Shown here: positions 12,170 to 19,777 of the stretch, piece by piece
Position numbering within the stretch: the first letter of the stretch is position 1
Layout: each line of letters begins with the position of its first letter
Assembly (NCBI GenBank): GCA_020283715.1
Contig: JAIQCW010000005.1
Span: forward strand, 1-19,777
From: Cytauxzoon felis
Taxonomy: Eukaryota; Apicomplexa; Aconoidasida; Piroplasmida; Theileriidae
Direction: 5' to 3'
DNA length: 19,777 bases
The notes under the pieces: model-generated
What the model saw: only the letters and a program-made list of their open reading frames with translations
The model's database searches: none
Told to the model about the DNA's origin: nothing
Program-made: the position numbers and the translations under genes

Positions 12170-12478
12170 ATGGAAGACAGTATTGTATTAATTAATTAGT
12201 GTATAAAAAATCATTTAGTGTGGATATTTATCAAGTATATATATTTATTTATTTGTATAGTGTGTTTATCTTCACAATGATGTGAGTGCATTAAATGGTT
12301 GATTTCATAAATTGTGATTGATATTTTTAATAAAATTGAGGGAAAATCCTCATGATCATGGGAAAAAATTCCTTATTTGTATTGGAGAGTTGATTTTTTT
12401 TGGATCGTTGTATATGTAATTATAAATTTTGGGTATGATATCGAATAGGAAATTGAATATGTTTGTGATTCTTTATAG
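12170..12478. other. Intergenic region upstream of WD gene
   Basis: AT-rich, with G exceeding C on the plus strand. The WD-gene ATG directly follows TTTATAG, a good 3' splice site, so a 5'-UTR intron or an unseen leader exon is possible. No other gene is seen. Confidence 0.5.
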
Positions 12479-15139
12479 ATGGTGAATTTGAGTAATAATG
12501 CGATGGATAGTGATGTATTGAATGGTGGTTATAGTATAGTAAAGATAGGTGATAGGGATAAGAGGAAGTTATTAGTATCGAAGTTATTGAGGACGGGTAT
12601 AGGTAGATTGGATAGTGAATCATTTATAAAGAGATGTAATTATTTACGTGAGATATTTATGGATCCACAGAGGCGTCATGTATATGAATGGACGATATTG
12701 GAGAAGAAGATATTGATGTTGGATTGGTATCATAATCCATCATTATATGAGAATTGGAGACCATCAGAGACGGAGGATATGATGAATAGATTTTTTTCTA
12801 ATATAATATATAATTATAGTCAATTATCTATAATAAATATAGGTACAACTATAATATTTTGTCGTCTATTAGATGAATATATAAGATATATAAATGGTAT
12901 ATATCAATATATAGTAATAATATTACGTTATAATGATTACGATGGTAAATATTATGATGAATTAAAGATAGGTTTAATATATAGAGGTGATGAAAAATAT
13001 GAATTTATAAATAATTTCCCAAAAATGTTATTAAAACAACCAAATTTATATGATTATCAATGTATATTTGATGGTATATCAATATTATTATATACAAAAT
13101 CTATTAATGAATATGAAATATTAGAACCATGTGATAATTGTAAAAATAAATTTACATATTTATATACACCAAAAATTACATTTGATAAGACTATAATATC
13201 ATTTGAAATTACTACTACATTAATTAATGGTAATAAAAATTATTTAATTATATTAAAAATGTATGATTATACTATACGTTTATATAATATTACTAATTTA
13301 ATTGATATTACTGGTAAATTATGTAATGATTGGTTAAAAGTATATCAATCATATATGAAAAAATTACATTCTAACAGCAGCAATAATAATAATAATTTCT
13401 GCACTGGTTGTATATTAAATGATAATGATTTAGATATTATTAAAAATATACATAATCAATCATTAGAATTTAATGAAAATAATACTCCACAATTTAAAGA
13501 ATTTTTTGGTCTAATTAAACCTGATTATAATAATATTAAAAGTGTAGCCATTAAAAAAGAATCATTACAAACCGGTATCAAATTTATATATACATCTATA
13601 TTATCAGATCGTATTGTATTACCTACATTTATCACAGCTGTAGGACATAATGCATGCATCTGGGATCTCAACTCAAACTCCAATCTACCCATCTTCAATA
13701 TGACATTCCCACATAATGTCATACCTACAGATGTCTCAGCTTCAATAGGTATCACCAAAAATCAACTTACACTCAAACAAAACATCTATATACACTCACA
13801 TGATATCTATACCTGCGATGATCATGGATTCATACGCTTGTGGAAATTATTCGATAATAATACCCCAGATGATGTTATATCCACCGCTCCACCTGAGGTT
13901 ACAACCACCTCTCTTCGTCCTGCCGTCAGCTCTTCCAATTCACTCCCCGTAAACGGTAATGCCACTCCCGGAGATCGTGGCGGTGAGAAGGTTAGTGATG
14001 GATCATCCATCATAGGAATGATGGATGATGGTTCTAAGGATGTATTGGATGTAACCTCAAGTGGAATACCCGTAGCTGATCTCAGGGAAGCGGAGGGAGA
14101 ACTAAATAGAGAGGCCACCACGGCGAGTGGAAAACAAGGTGGAGTTAGTGATGTAACCTCGGGTGGAAGAGAAGTTGTTGGGAATGATGAATCTGCTATG
14201 GAGGTTGATATTGAATTGAAAAATTCATTATCTTCTGATAATGATGATATTTTTCCTGATGTATGTGCATTACCTCATGCTGTATTAAAGCTTGATGTGG
14301 TATCATTATTATCTATAGATGTGAATAGGCGTTATCCTCATTTGATATTGATAGGTTGTGATAGTGGTAAAATAAAGATATATAATGTATATACACAATG
14401 TTATAGTTCATTGAATGATAATAATGATTTATTAAGATTTATGATTTTACCAAGTTATTTAACTAATAATGTTTATGAGTATTTAAATTGGTATCATCCT
14501 GTTATTAAAGTTCGTTGGATTAATAATGTATTTGTTTATTGTCAATATAGTGAACCATATTATATAAAAGAATCTACTAATTCATCTACTGTAGCTATAT
14601 GGAATGTATCTAAAGATATATTTGATCGTAATGATGCATTTTTATCTAATAAATATTGGTCACAAAGTACAGATACTAATTTTAATTCTAGACATTTAGG
14701 TTCTAGATTATTATGTTTATATGGGGGACATTATGGTAGTATAGGTGGAGTTTTATCATCAGATGTTATATGGTCTAGAAAATATGGATTAATGTGTATA
14801 TCATCTGATTCTATAGGACAATTACATTGGTATAAACCAGGTATATGGACTTGGGGTGATTGTGATGATAAATTATGTACAGCTAGAATTACTAATGATC
14901 TTAATTTCCATGAAAATATATTAGCAATAGTACAAAGAGAATATAATTATTTACATAATAATAATCATGATGAAAAAAACCCAACATTACAAATAAATTC
15001 ATCAAATGTTAGGAAAAATCGATCCAATTATTCAAATTTTGTCAAAATTGCACAAGATACAATTAATTCAATCAAAAATAATAATAAATTATCAAATGAA
15101 TTCAATAATCTACCAATTTGGTGCAAAAAAAGCACTTAA
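12479..15139 (+). CDS. WD-repeat protein with an in-frame PPEV insertion
   Basis: 886 residues in one frame, specific function not recognised. Repeated blade-like motifs ending in Trp/Tyr-Asp or similar (HNACIWDL, HGFIRLWKL, SGKIKIYNV, STVAIWNVS, GQLHWYKPG) spread from about residue 390 to the end suggest a beta-propeller scaffold; the N-terminal third has no motif I know. At 13889-14166 a complete PPEV element is read as residues 471-563, interrupting the propeller region. Translation stays open on both sides of it. The frame stops at 15139, two codons after a run of seven A; the next frame continues plausibly to 15257 with a charged helix containing NEEEKFMKLMQKT, so the true C-terminus may be about 39 residues longer through an indel or slippage. 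Codons are G/T-rich at the start and C/A-rich towards the element and again towards the end. Confidence 0.82.
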   Translation: MVNLSNNAMDSDVLNGGYSIVKIGDRDKRKLLVSKLLRTGIGRLDSESFIKRCNYLREIFMDPQRRHVYEWTILEKKILMLDWYHNPSLYENWRPSETEDMMNRFFSNIIYNYSQLSIINIGTTIIFCRLLDEYIRYINGIYQYIVIILRYNDYDGKYYDELKIGLIYRGDEKYEFINNFPKMLLKQPNLYDYQCIFDGISILLYTKSINEYEILEPCDNCKNKFTYLYTPKITFDKTIISFEITTTLINGNKNYLIILKMYDYTIRLYNITNLIDITGKLCNDWLKVYQSYMKKLHSNSSNNNNNFCTGCILNDNDLDIIKNIHNQSLEFNENNTPQFKEFFGLIKPDYNNIKSVAIKKESLQTGIKFIYTSILSDRIVLPTFITAVGHNACIWDLNSNSNLPIFNMTFPHNVIPTDVSASIGITKNQLTLKQNIYIHSHDIYTCDDHGFIRLWKLFDNNTPDDVISTAPPEVTTTSLRPAVSSSNSLPVNGNATPGDRGGEKVSDGSSIIGMMDDGSKDVLDVTSSGIPVADLREAEGELNREATTASGKQGGVSDVTSGGREVVGNDESAMEVDIELKNSLSSDNDDIFPDVCALPHAVLKLDVVSLLSIDVNRRYPHLILIGCDSGKIKIYNVYTQCYSSLNDNNDLLRFMILPSYLTNNVYEYLNWYHPVIKVRWINNVFVYCQYSEPYYIKESTNSSTVAIWNVSKDIFDRNDAFLSNKYWSQSTDTNFNSRHLGSRLLCLYGGHYGSIGGVLSSDVIWSRKYGLMCISSDSIGQLHWYKPGIWTWGDCDDKLCTARITNDLNFHENILAIVQREYNYLHNNNHDEKNPTLQINSSNVRKNRSNYSNFVKIAQDTINSIKNNNKLSNEFNNLPIWCKKST
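13889..14166 (+). repeat. PPEV element G, full copy inside the WD exon
   Basis: CCACCTGAGGTTAC end, CTGCCGTCAGCTCTTCC cassette, X core, a copy-specific spacer, centre GTAACCTCAAGTGGAATACCCG (+2 subtype), Y core, cassette CCACCACGGCGAGTGG and GTAACCTCGGGTGG end. It is read in frame as PPEV...RPAVSSSN...ATPGDRG...VTSSG...VADLREAEGE...VTSGG. The opposite strand is open across it too. Confidence 0.9.
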
Positions 15140-15257
15140 ATTAACCAATGAAGAAGAAAAATTTATGAAACTCATGCAAAAAACCATCAAAGAAAGAGAA
15201 ATCAATGAACATATACTACTCGATACACCCATCACCAGACCCATCATCGATACATGA
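15140..15257 (+). other. Possible frameshifted C-terminus of the WD protein
   Basis: The frame one base away from the WD gene is open to 15257 and reads as a charged, helix-like tail (LTNEEEKFMKLMQKT ... EREINEH) ending PIIDT. The switch point is AAAAAAA at 15125-15131; losing one A would join the two frames. A sequencing indel, a natural frameshift or slippage are all possible; the alternative is that this is simply 3' UTR. Confidence 0.45.
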
Positions 15258-15286
15258 ATCATCACATCATGAAATGCAGCTACCAT

Positions 15287-15548
15287 CCACCTGAGGTCCA
15301 ATCCAACTCTTCATTCCACTCTCCGTGGTGGCCTCCACCTGAGGTCGTCCTGCCGTCAGCTTCTCTATTTAATTGTCCCTTCGCTTCCCGTAGATCAGCT
15401 GCGGGTTCTCCACTTGAGGTTAGATCCTCACTACCTCCGCCACGATCTCTGGGAGTGGCTCAACTCTTTAGAGATAGGTAATTGGAAGAGCTGTCTGCAA
15501 GACGAAGGAACGCCCAGTGGAAGACGAGTTGGATTGTACTTCAGGTAG
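15287..15548 (-). repeat. PPEV element H, full copy after the WD gene
   Basis: Begins 30 bases after the extended WD frame. CCACCTGAGGTCCAATCC end, an extra cassette CCGTGGTGGCC, a second CCACCTGAGGTC, CTGCCGTCAGCT, inverse Y core, centre GGGTTCTCCACTTGAGGTT (+2 subtype), inverse X core, CTCTTTAGAGA, AGCTGTCTGCAAGACG and a worn right end (GTACTTCAGGT). Short open frames across it are repeat-derived. Confidence 0.85.
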
Positions 15549-15792
15549 AGAGTTGTCTACATGGCAAAATAATGTTATATTAATCTTCGATATTGGGATA
15601 ATTTAAATAGTAATAAATAACATTTTGTTAATATGATTTAATTCTAGTATATATTTATTCATGTGTGATTGTGTATATGGTTACCCTATTGTGTATAGAT
15701 GATGATAGATATATGTGTATATTACGTATAAAAATGTAGTTTGTTATTTTTTTCCGCTCGGAAATAATGTTTTTGGATAATAATGATAGAAG
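15549..15792. other. Intergenic region upstream of RPC1
   Basis: AT-rich promoter region. A small perfect stem TTCCG-CT-CGGAA (15752-15763) lies 30 bases before the RPC1 ATG; its role is unknown. No gene is seen. Confidence 0.5.
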
Positions 15793-18700
15793 ATGGAATT
15801 AATTAAGCATATGAAATTGGGTAATGATGAATCGACTAATGGTCAAGAATCTCAGGAGACAAGTACCGGTTTTAATTTCTTGGATATTTTTAGTAGATTT
15901 ACAAATCTGTCATCACCAAATGTAAAAAATGATGTGGAATCATCAAAATTACCTACCACTAGTGAAACTACTACAGTATCTACATCGTTGTCTAACGTAT
16001 TGCAGAAGAAGGAATTAGTACCATCAACTATAAATAAATGTACTATAGAAGGAGTACAATTTGATGTTATGGGCAGTACTGATATATCACGTGTAGCTGA
16101 ATTAGAGATACAAAAACGTGAATTATATTATTATCTAACCAATAAACCATTCCCTCTAGGGGTATTAGATAATAAATTAGGTAATTATCTCTACATTTAC
16201 TTCATATATATATCACATATCATACAGGATGTAATAGAAGTGATATGTCATGTGAAACTTGTGGTAAAGGCCTATTAGAATGCGTTGGTCATTGGGGTTA
16301 TATCAAGTTGGAATTACCAGTATTTCACGTTGGATTTTTCAAGTACATCATACAAATCTTATACTGCATATGTAAAAAATGCTCTTGTCTACTATTACCA
16401 GATGAATCAATATCTAAACTTCAAGAAGTACATAAACGCTCCATAGGTTTGTTATAACAAATACAATGATCAATCATCCACCCGAGGTCCAATCCAACTC
16501 TCTTGGTCTTGCCGTCAGCTCTTCCATTTACCTATCTCTAAAGAGTAAAGCCACTCCCGGAGATCGTGGCAGAAGTCGGTGATTGAACCTCATGTCTATA
16601 TTAATCCATGCGATTTTGTTACTTTTTTCACATATAGATGACCCATTGTTGAAGCCATTATTATTCAAGAGGATATTGCAGGAGTGTAGAAAAATAACAA
16701 AATGTCCGAAATGTAACGCTCCTCAGGGCGTTATTCGTCGCATAGTTAAGCCATCATTAGATCAATTCATGAAGTTAAAACATGTTGTAAAGTATAAAGA
16801 AGGTGGTAAAATGCAGGTTTGTTGAATGATAATCTATAAAACAATAATCTCTAATCTTATAATAGACGCTAGAAGAAGAATTAAACCCACTTGTTGTCAG
16901 ACAATTATTCGAAGCTATCGATCCCACACATTCACGAATATTAAGCATCGTACACCCAGAAAAACTCATCATCACCAATCTATCGGCACCACCTGTATGT
17001 TTATCCCAATGAAGTATAAACACCCCACCTGAGGTCCAATCCACCTCTCCATTCCACTCTTTTCATCCTGCCGTCAGCTCCTCCTATTTACTTCCCCCTT
17101 CGCTTCCCGTAGATCACTTTCGGGTGTTCCACTCGAGGTCCTGTAATTATCTCCACCTCTCTTGCCACGATCTCTGGGAGTGGCTATACTCCTTAGAGAT
17201 AGGTAAATAGAGAAGCTCCATGCAATGGAAAAGATGGACCTCAAGTGGAGTAGAGAAGGTAGTGTTGTAACCTCATGTGGAGTCTCATCATTGTTTGACG
17301 ATTTGATTATATGATAATATAGAATTGTATACGTCCTTCTGTATCGATAGAGGGTCAGGGTACGACTGAGGATGATTTGACTTGTATATTTTCTGATATA
17401 GTAGAGGTGATTTGAGTTTAAATTTATATATAAATTTATTTTATAGTTGAATAGTGTTGTTAGGACTCATATTGGTAATGGTTTACAGACTAATAGATTT
17501 ATTGGTAATTGGCAATTTTTACAATTGCAATGTACAAGATTGATAAATGCTGAGGCACCTGCTGTATCACAATTATTAGCTTCTAAAAATATATCAAAAC
17601 CTGGTAGGGGTATATGCCAAAGATTAAAAGGTAAAGAAGGTAGATTTAGAGGTAATTTATCTGGTAAAAGAGTAGATTTTTCGGCAAGAACAGTAATATC
17701 ACCTGATCCTAATGTTGGTATTGATGAAGTTGTAGTACCTGAATGGATAGCTAGAAGATTAACATTTCCTGAACGTGTTAATGAAAATAATATAAATATA
17801 TTACGTAAAGCTATTATGAATGGTATATCTATATGGCCAGGTGCATCATATGTACATAAATTAGATGGTGGTAAATGTAGTTTAAGATTTGCTAATCCAA
17901 AACATATAGCAGATAATTTACAAATAGGTGATATAGTAGAACGTCATTTATGGAATGGTGATGTTGTTATATTTAATAGACAACCATCATTACATAGATT
18001 AAGTATAATGGCACATAGAAGTCGTGTTATGAAAGGTTCAACATTTAGATTTAATGAATGTGTATGTCAACCTTATAATGCTGATTTTGATGGTGATGAA
18101 ATGAATTTACATTTACCACAAACTTATGAAGCTAAAGCTGAATCATTACATCTATTAAGTGTATTAAAAAATTTAACTACACCTAAAAATGGTGAACCTT
18201 TAATAGCTGCTGTTCAAGATTTCTTATCTGCAAGTTATTTATTAACTTCTAAAGATAGATTTATTACAAGAAAACAAATTTGTCAAATCTGCTGCTATTT
18301 TACAGATTCTATTTTACATATCGATCTACCACCACCCGCAATCATATATCCAGTCATGCTCTGGACCGGTAAACAAATCTTCAATCTATTACTAAGACCT
18401 AATAAAAATAGCAAAGTCATCATCAATTTCGAATGCAAAGAAAGAGAATTCCAAGGATACACATATAAACATACTCCACCTGAAGTTACCCCCACCGAAA
18501 GTAATACAACCTCTGTTCCACTCGGCGTGGAGGCCTCTTCCAATTACCTATCTCTAAAGAGTAAAGCCACTCCCGGAGATCGTGGTGATGTGGGGGATAG
18601 TGGGGATTCTGGTGATAAAAAACACTATAAAAACAAGCCACCCCATGATTTAGATAAAAAACACCATAATGATCCCCATAATTTATCAACTGGGACATAT

Positions 18701-19606
18701 AATATTAAACTGGAAGAAAAAACCTCGAATGTAGTAGATGCAACCTCAAGTGGAGAACCCGCAGCTGATCTCAGGGAAGCGGAGGGGGAAGTAAATAGAG
18801 AAGCTGACGGCAGGAATGTAACCTCAGGTGTATCATCGACTGAGTGTGATAAAATTGTTGATCTTCATCCATGTATGTGTCCTAAGGATGGTTACGTGAT
18901 ATTTCATCATTCTGAATTGATATGTGGTTCATTGGGTACAAAATCATTGGGTGCATGTAAGAATGGTTTATTTTATCAATTATTAACTAAGAATAATTCA
19001 CATATTGCAGCAGAATGTATGTTAAGATTATCTAAATTAGCAAGTCGTTGGTTACCAGATTTTGGTATGACTATTGGATTAGATGATGTTACACCCAGTG
19101 CAAAATTAATAAAAAAGAAGAAGGAATTATTACATAATGGTTATATTAATGTTACAAATGCTATTAAAAATTTCAAAAATTTACAAACATATCCTGGATG
19201 TACACAAGAAGAAACATTAGAACTACAAGTTAAACATATTTTAGATGAATTAAGAAATGAAGCTGGTAAAATATGTAATTCTAATCTTAATAATGATAAT
19301 AAACCACTTATTATGTTTAATTCTGGTGCTAAAGGATCATTAATTAACATCGCACAAATGATCTCATGCGTTGGACAACAAAATGTATCCGGACAACGTA
19401 TACAAAATGGATTCATTGGTAGAACACTACCACATTTTAATATCAATTGTAAAGATGCTAAAAGCCGAGGATTTGTTGCCAATTCCTTCTTCTCTGGACT
19501 CGAACCCGAAGAATTCTTCTTCCATACCATGTCCGGACGAGAAGGACTCATCGATACCGCAGTTAAAACATCCGAAACCGGATATATGCAAAGAAGATTA
19601 ATGAAG
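15793..19606 (+). CDS. DNA-directed RNA polymerase III largest subunit (RPC1), 5' part
   Basis: Catalytic subunit of Pol III, which makes tRNA and 5S rRNA in the nucleus. Exons: 15793-16180, 16228-16446, 16638-16816, 16866-16994, 17323-17406, 17447-19606; the last donor (AAG|GTACGT) leads into an intron running off the window. 1,053 residues are present; the C-terminal part is missing. Motifs: zinc ligands CETCGKGLLECVGHWGYI and CPKC, clamp/dock sequence IRPSVSIEGQGTTEDD, GKEGRFRGNLSGKRVDFSAR, active site NADFDGDEMN (544-553), GFSIG-like FGMTIGLDDVTP, bridge-helix region SFFSGLEPEEFFFHTMSGREGL. The LPVFHVGFFK and later funnel sequences fit RPC1 better than RPB1 or RPA1. Residues about 677-795 are a PPEV element read in frame in the loop before CPKDGYV. 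The N-terminal ~75 residues are Ser/Thr-rich and unconserved. Introns 2, 4 and 6 carry PPEV elements; 1, 3 and 5 (40-49 bases) do not. Confidence 0.95.
16478..16595 (+). repeat. PPEV element I, X-core half-copy in RPC1 intron 2
   Basis: CCACCCGAGGTCCAATCC end, TTGCCGTCAGCTCTTCC cassette, X core (CTCTAAAGAG, CACTCCCGGAGATCGTG), GATTGAACCTCATGT end. No Y core. It fills most of the 191-base intron. Confidence 0.82.
17025..17280 (-). repeat. PPEV element J, full copy in RPC1 intron 4
   Basis: CCACCTGAGGTCCAATCC end, CTGCCGTCAGCTCC cassette, inverse Y core (diverged: CGTAGATCACTTTCGGG), centre TGTTCCACTCGAGGTCC (+2 subtype), inverse X core, AGCTCCATGCAATGG cassette, GGACCTCAAGTGG, then another ACCTCATGTGG end. 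Antisense to RPC1. Confidence 0.85.
18476..18830 (+). repeat. PPEV element K, full copy inside RPC1 exon 6
   Basis: CCACCTGAAGTTACC end, cassette CCACTCGGCGTGGAGGCC, X core with CTCTAAAGAG, a long copy-specific spacer rich in Asp/His/Lys codons, centre GCAACCTCAAGTGGAGAACC (+2 subtype), Y core, GAAGCTGACGGCAGG and GTAACCTCAGGTG end. Read in the same frame as the WD-gene copy: PPEV...VEASSN...ATPGDRG...ATSSG...AADLREAEGEVNREADG...VTSG. Confidence 0.9.
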
Positions 19607-19654
19607 GTACGTTTAAACTTTACAATAAATCATTTTCCACGTTTACACCCGCCT

Positions 19655-19777
19655 CCACCCGAGATCCAATCCAACTCTCTTCCCATTAGGCGTTCCACCT
19701 GAGGTCCATCTTTTCCATTGCATGGAGCTTCTCTATTTACTTCCCCCTCAAGCTCCCGTAGATCGCTCTCGGGTTCT
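19655..19777 (-). repeat. PPEV element L, cut by the window end, in RPC1 intron 6
   Basis: CCACCCGAGATCCAATCC end, a second CCACCTGAGGTCCATC, cassette TCCATTGCATGGAGCT, then inverse Y core (TTTACTTCCCCCTCAAGCTC, GATCGCTCTCGGGTTCT). The right half lies outside the window. Antisense to RPC1. Confidence 0.82.

Noticed and set aside
12420..12623. 67-codon minus-strand frame
   Set aside because: Low-complexity Tyr/Ser/His-rich translation antisense to the start of the WD gene; produced by the G-rich sense strand.
15254..15481. 75-codon frame after the WD gene
   Set aside because: It is an inverse PPEV element with recurring peptides (PPEVQSNSS, SAAGSPLEV); no independent gene evidence.
18485..18827. 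Element K as a self-contained intron (GTTACC...CTCAG)
   Set aside because: The ends look splice-like, but the stretch is 343 bases, so removal would break the RPC1 frame, while reading through keeps it. Element G lacks the matching AG at its right end.
19141..19551. 136-codon minus-strand frame
   Set aside because: It is a shadow of RPC1 exon 6, whose sense translation has clear polymerase motifs.

Overview
The window is nuclear DNA of a piroplasm (Apicomplexa; Theileria/Cytauxzoon-like). The evidence is very AT-rich DNA, genes split by many short GT-AG introns, a tandem FAINT (DUF529)-type protein, which is a hallmark family of these parasites, and an organellar HSP90 that looks plastid-like. 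I cannot fix the species.

Layout: (1) 529-1123, minus strand, partial Gln/Asn-rich hypothetical gene running off the left edge. (2) 2020-3260, plus, Rab1/Ypt1-like GTPase in eight exons. (3) 3788-5806, plus, FAINT-repeat frame that looks cut at both ends. (4) 5793-7867, minus, SRPK-type protein kinase in three exons, overlapping the FAINT frame tail-to-tail. (5) 8306-11878, plus, organellar (probably apicoplast) HSP90 in four exons. (6) 12479-15139, plus, WD-repeat protein, possibly extended to 15257 by a one-base shift. (7) 15793-19606, plus, RNA polymerase III largest subunit (RPC1), six exons and continuing off the right edge. Most are housekeeping genes with no obvious shared pathway.

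The striking feature is a dense family of GC-richer, palindromic, modular repeats, at least 14 modules in 19.8 kb (called PPEV elements here after the peptide their ends encode). Ends resemble CCACCTGAGGT and its inverse. Between them are one or both of two cores: X, containing CACTCCCGGAGATCGTG, and Y, containing GATCTCAGGGAAGCGGAG. Next to the cores sit interchangeable small hairpins. Copies lie in all or nearly all introns longer than about 190 bases, 30-50 bases after two gene ends, and, most unusually, inside exons of the WD-repeat gene and RPC1, where both are read through in the same frame and add roughly 90-120 residues. Around many copies the plus strand is C-rich on the left and G-rich on the right, giving a sawtooth GC skew. 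No transposase is encoded. This repeat family is the best candidate for an undescribed system in the window.
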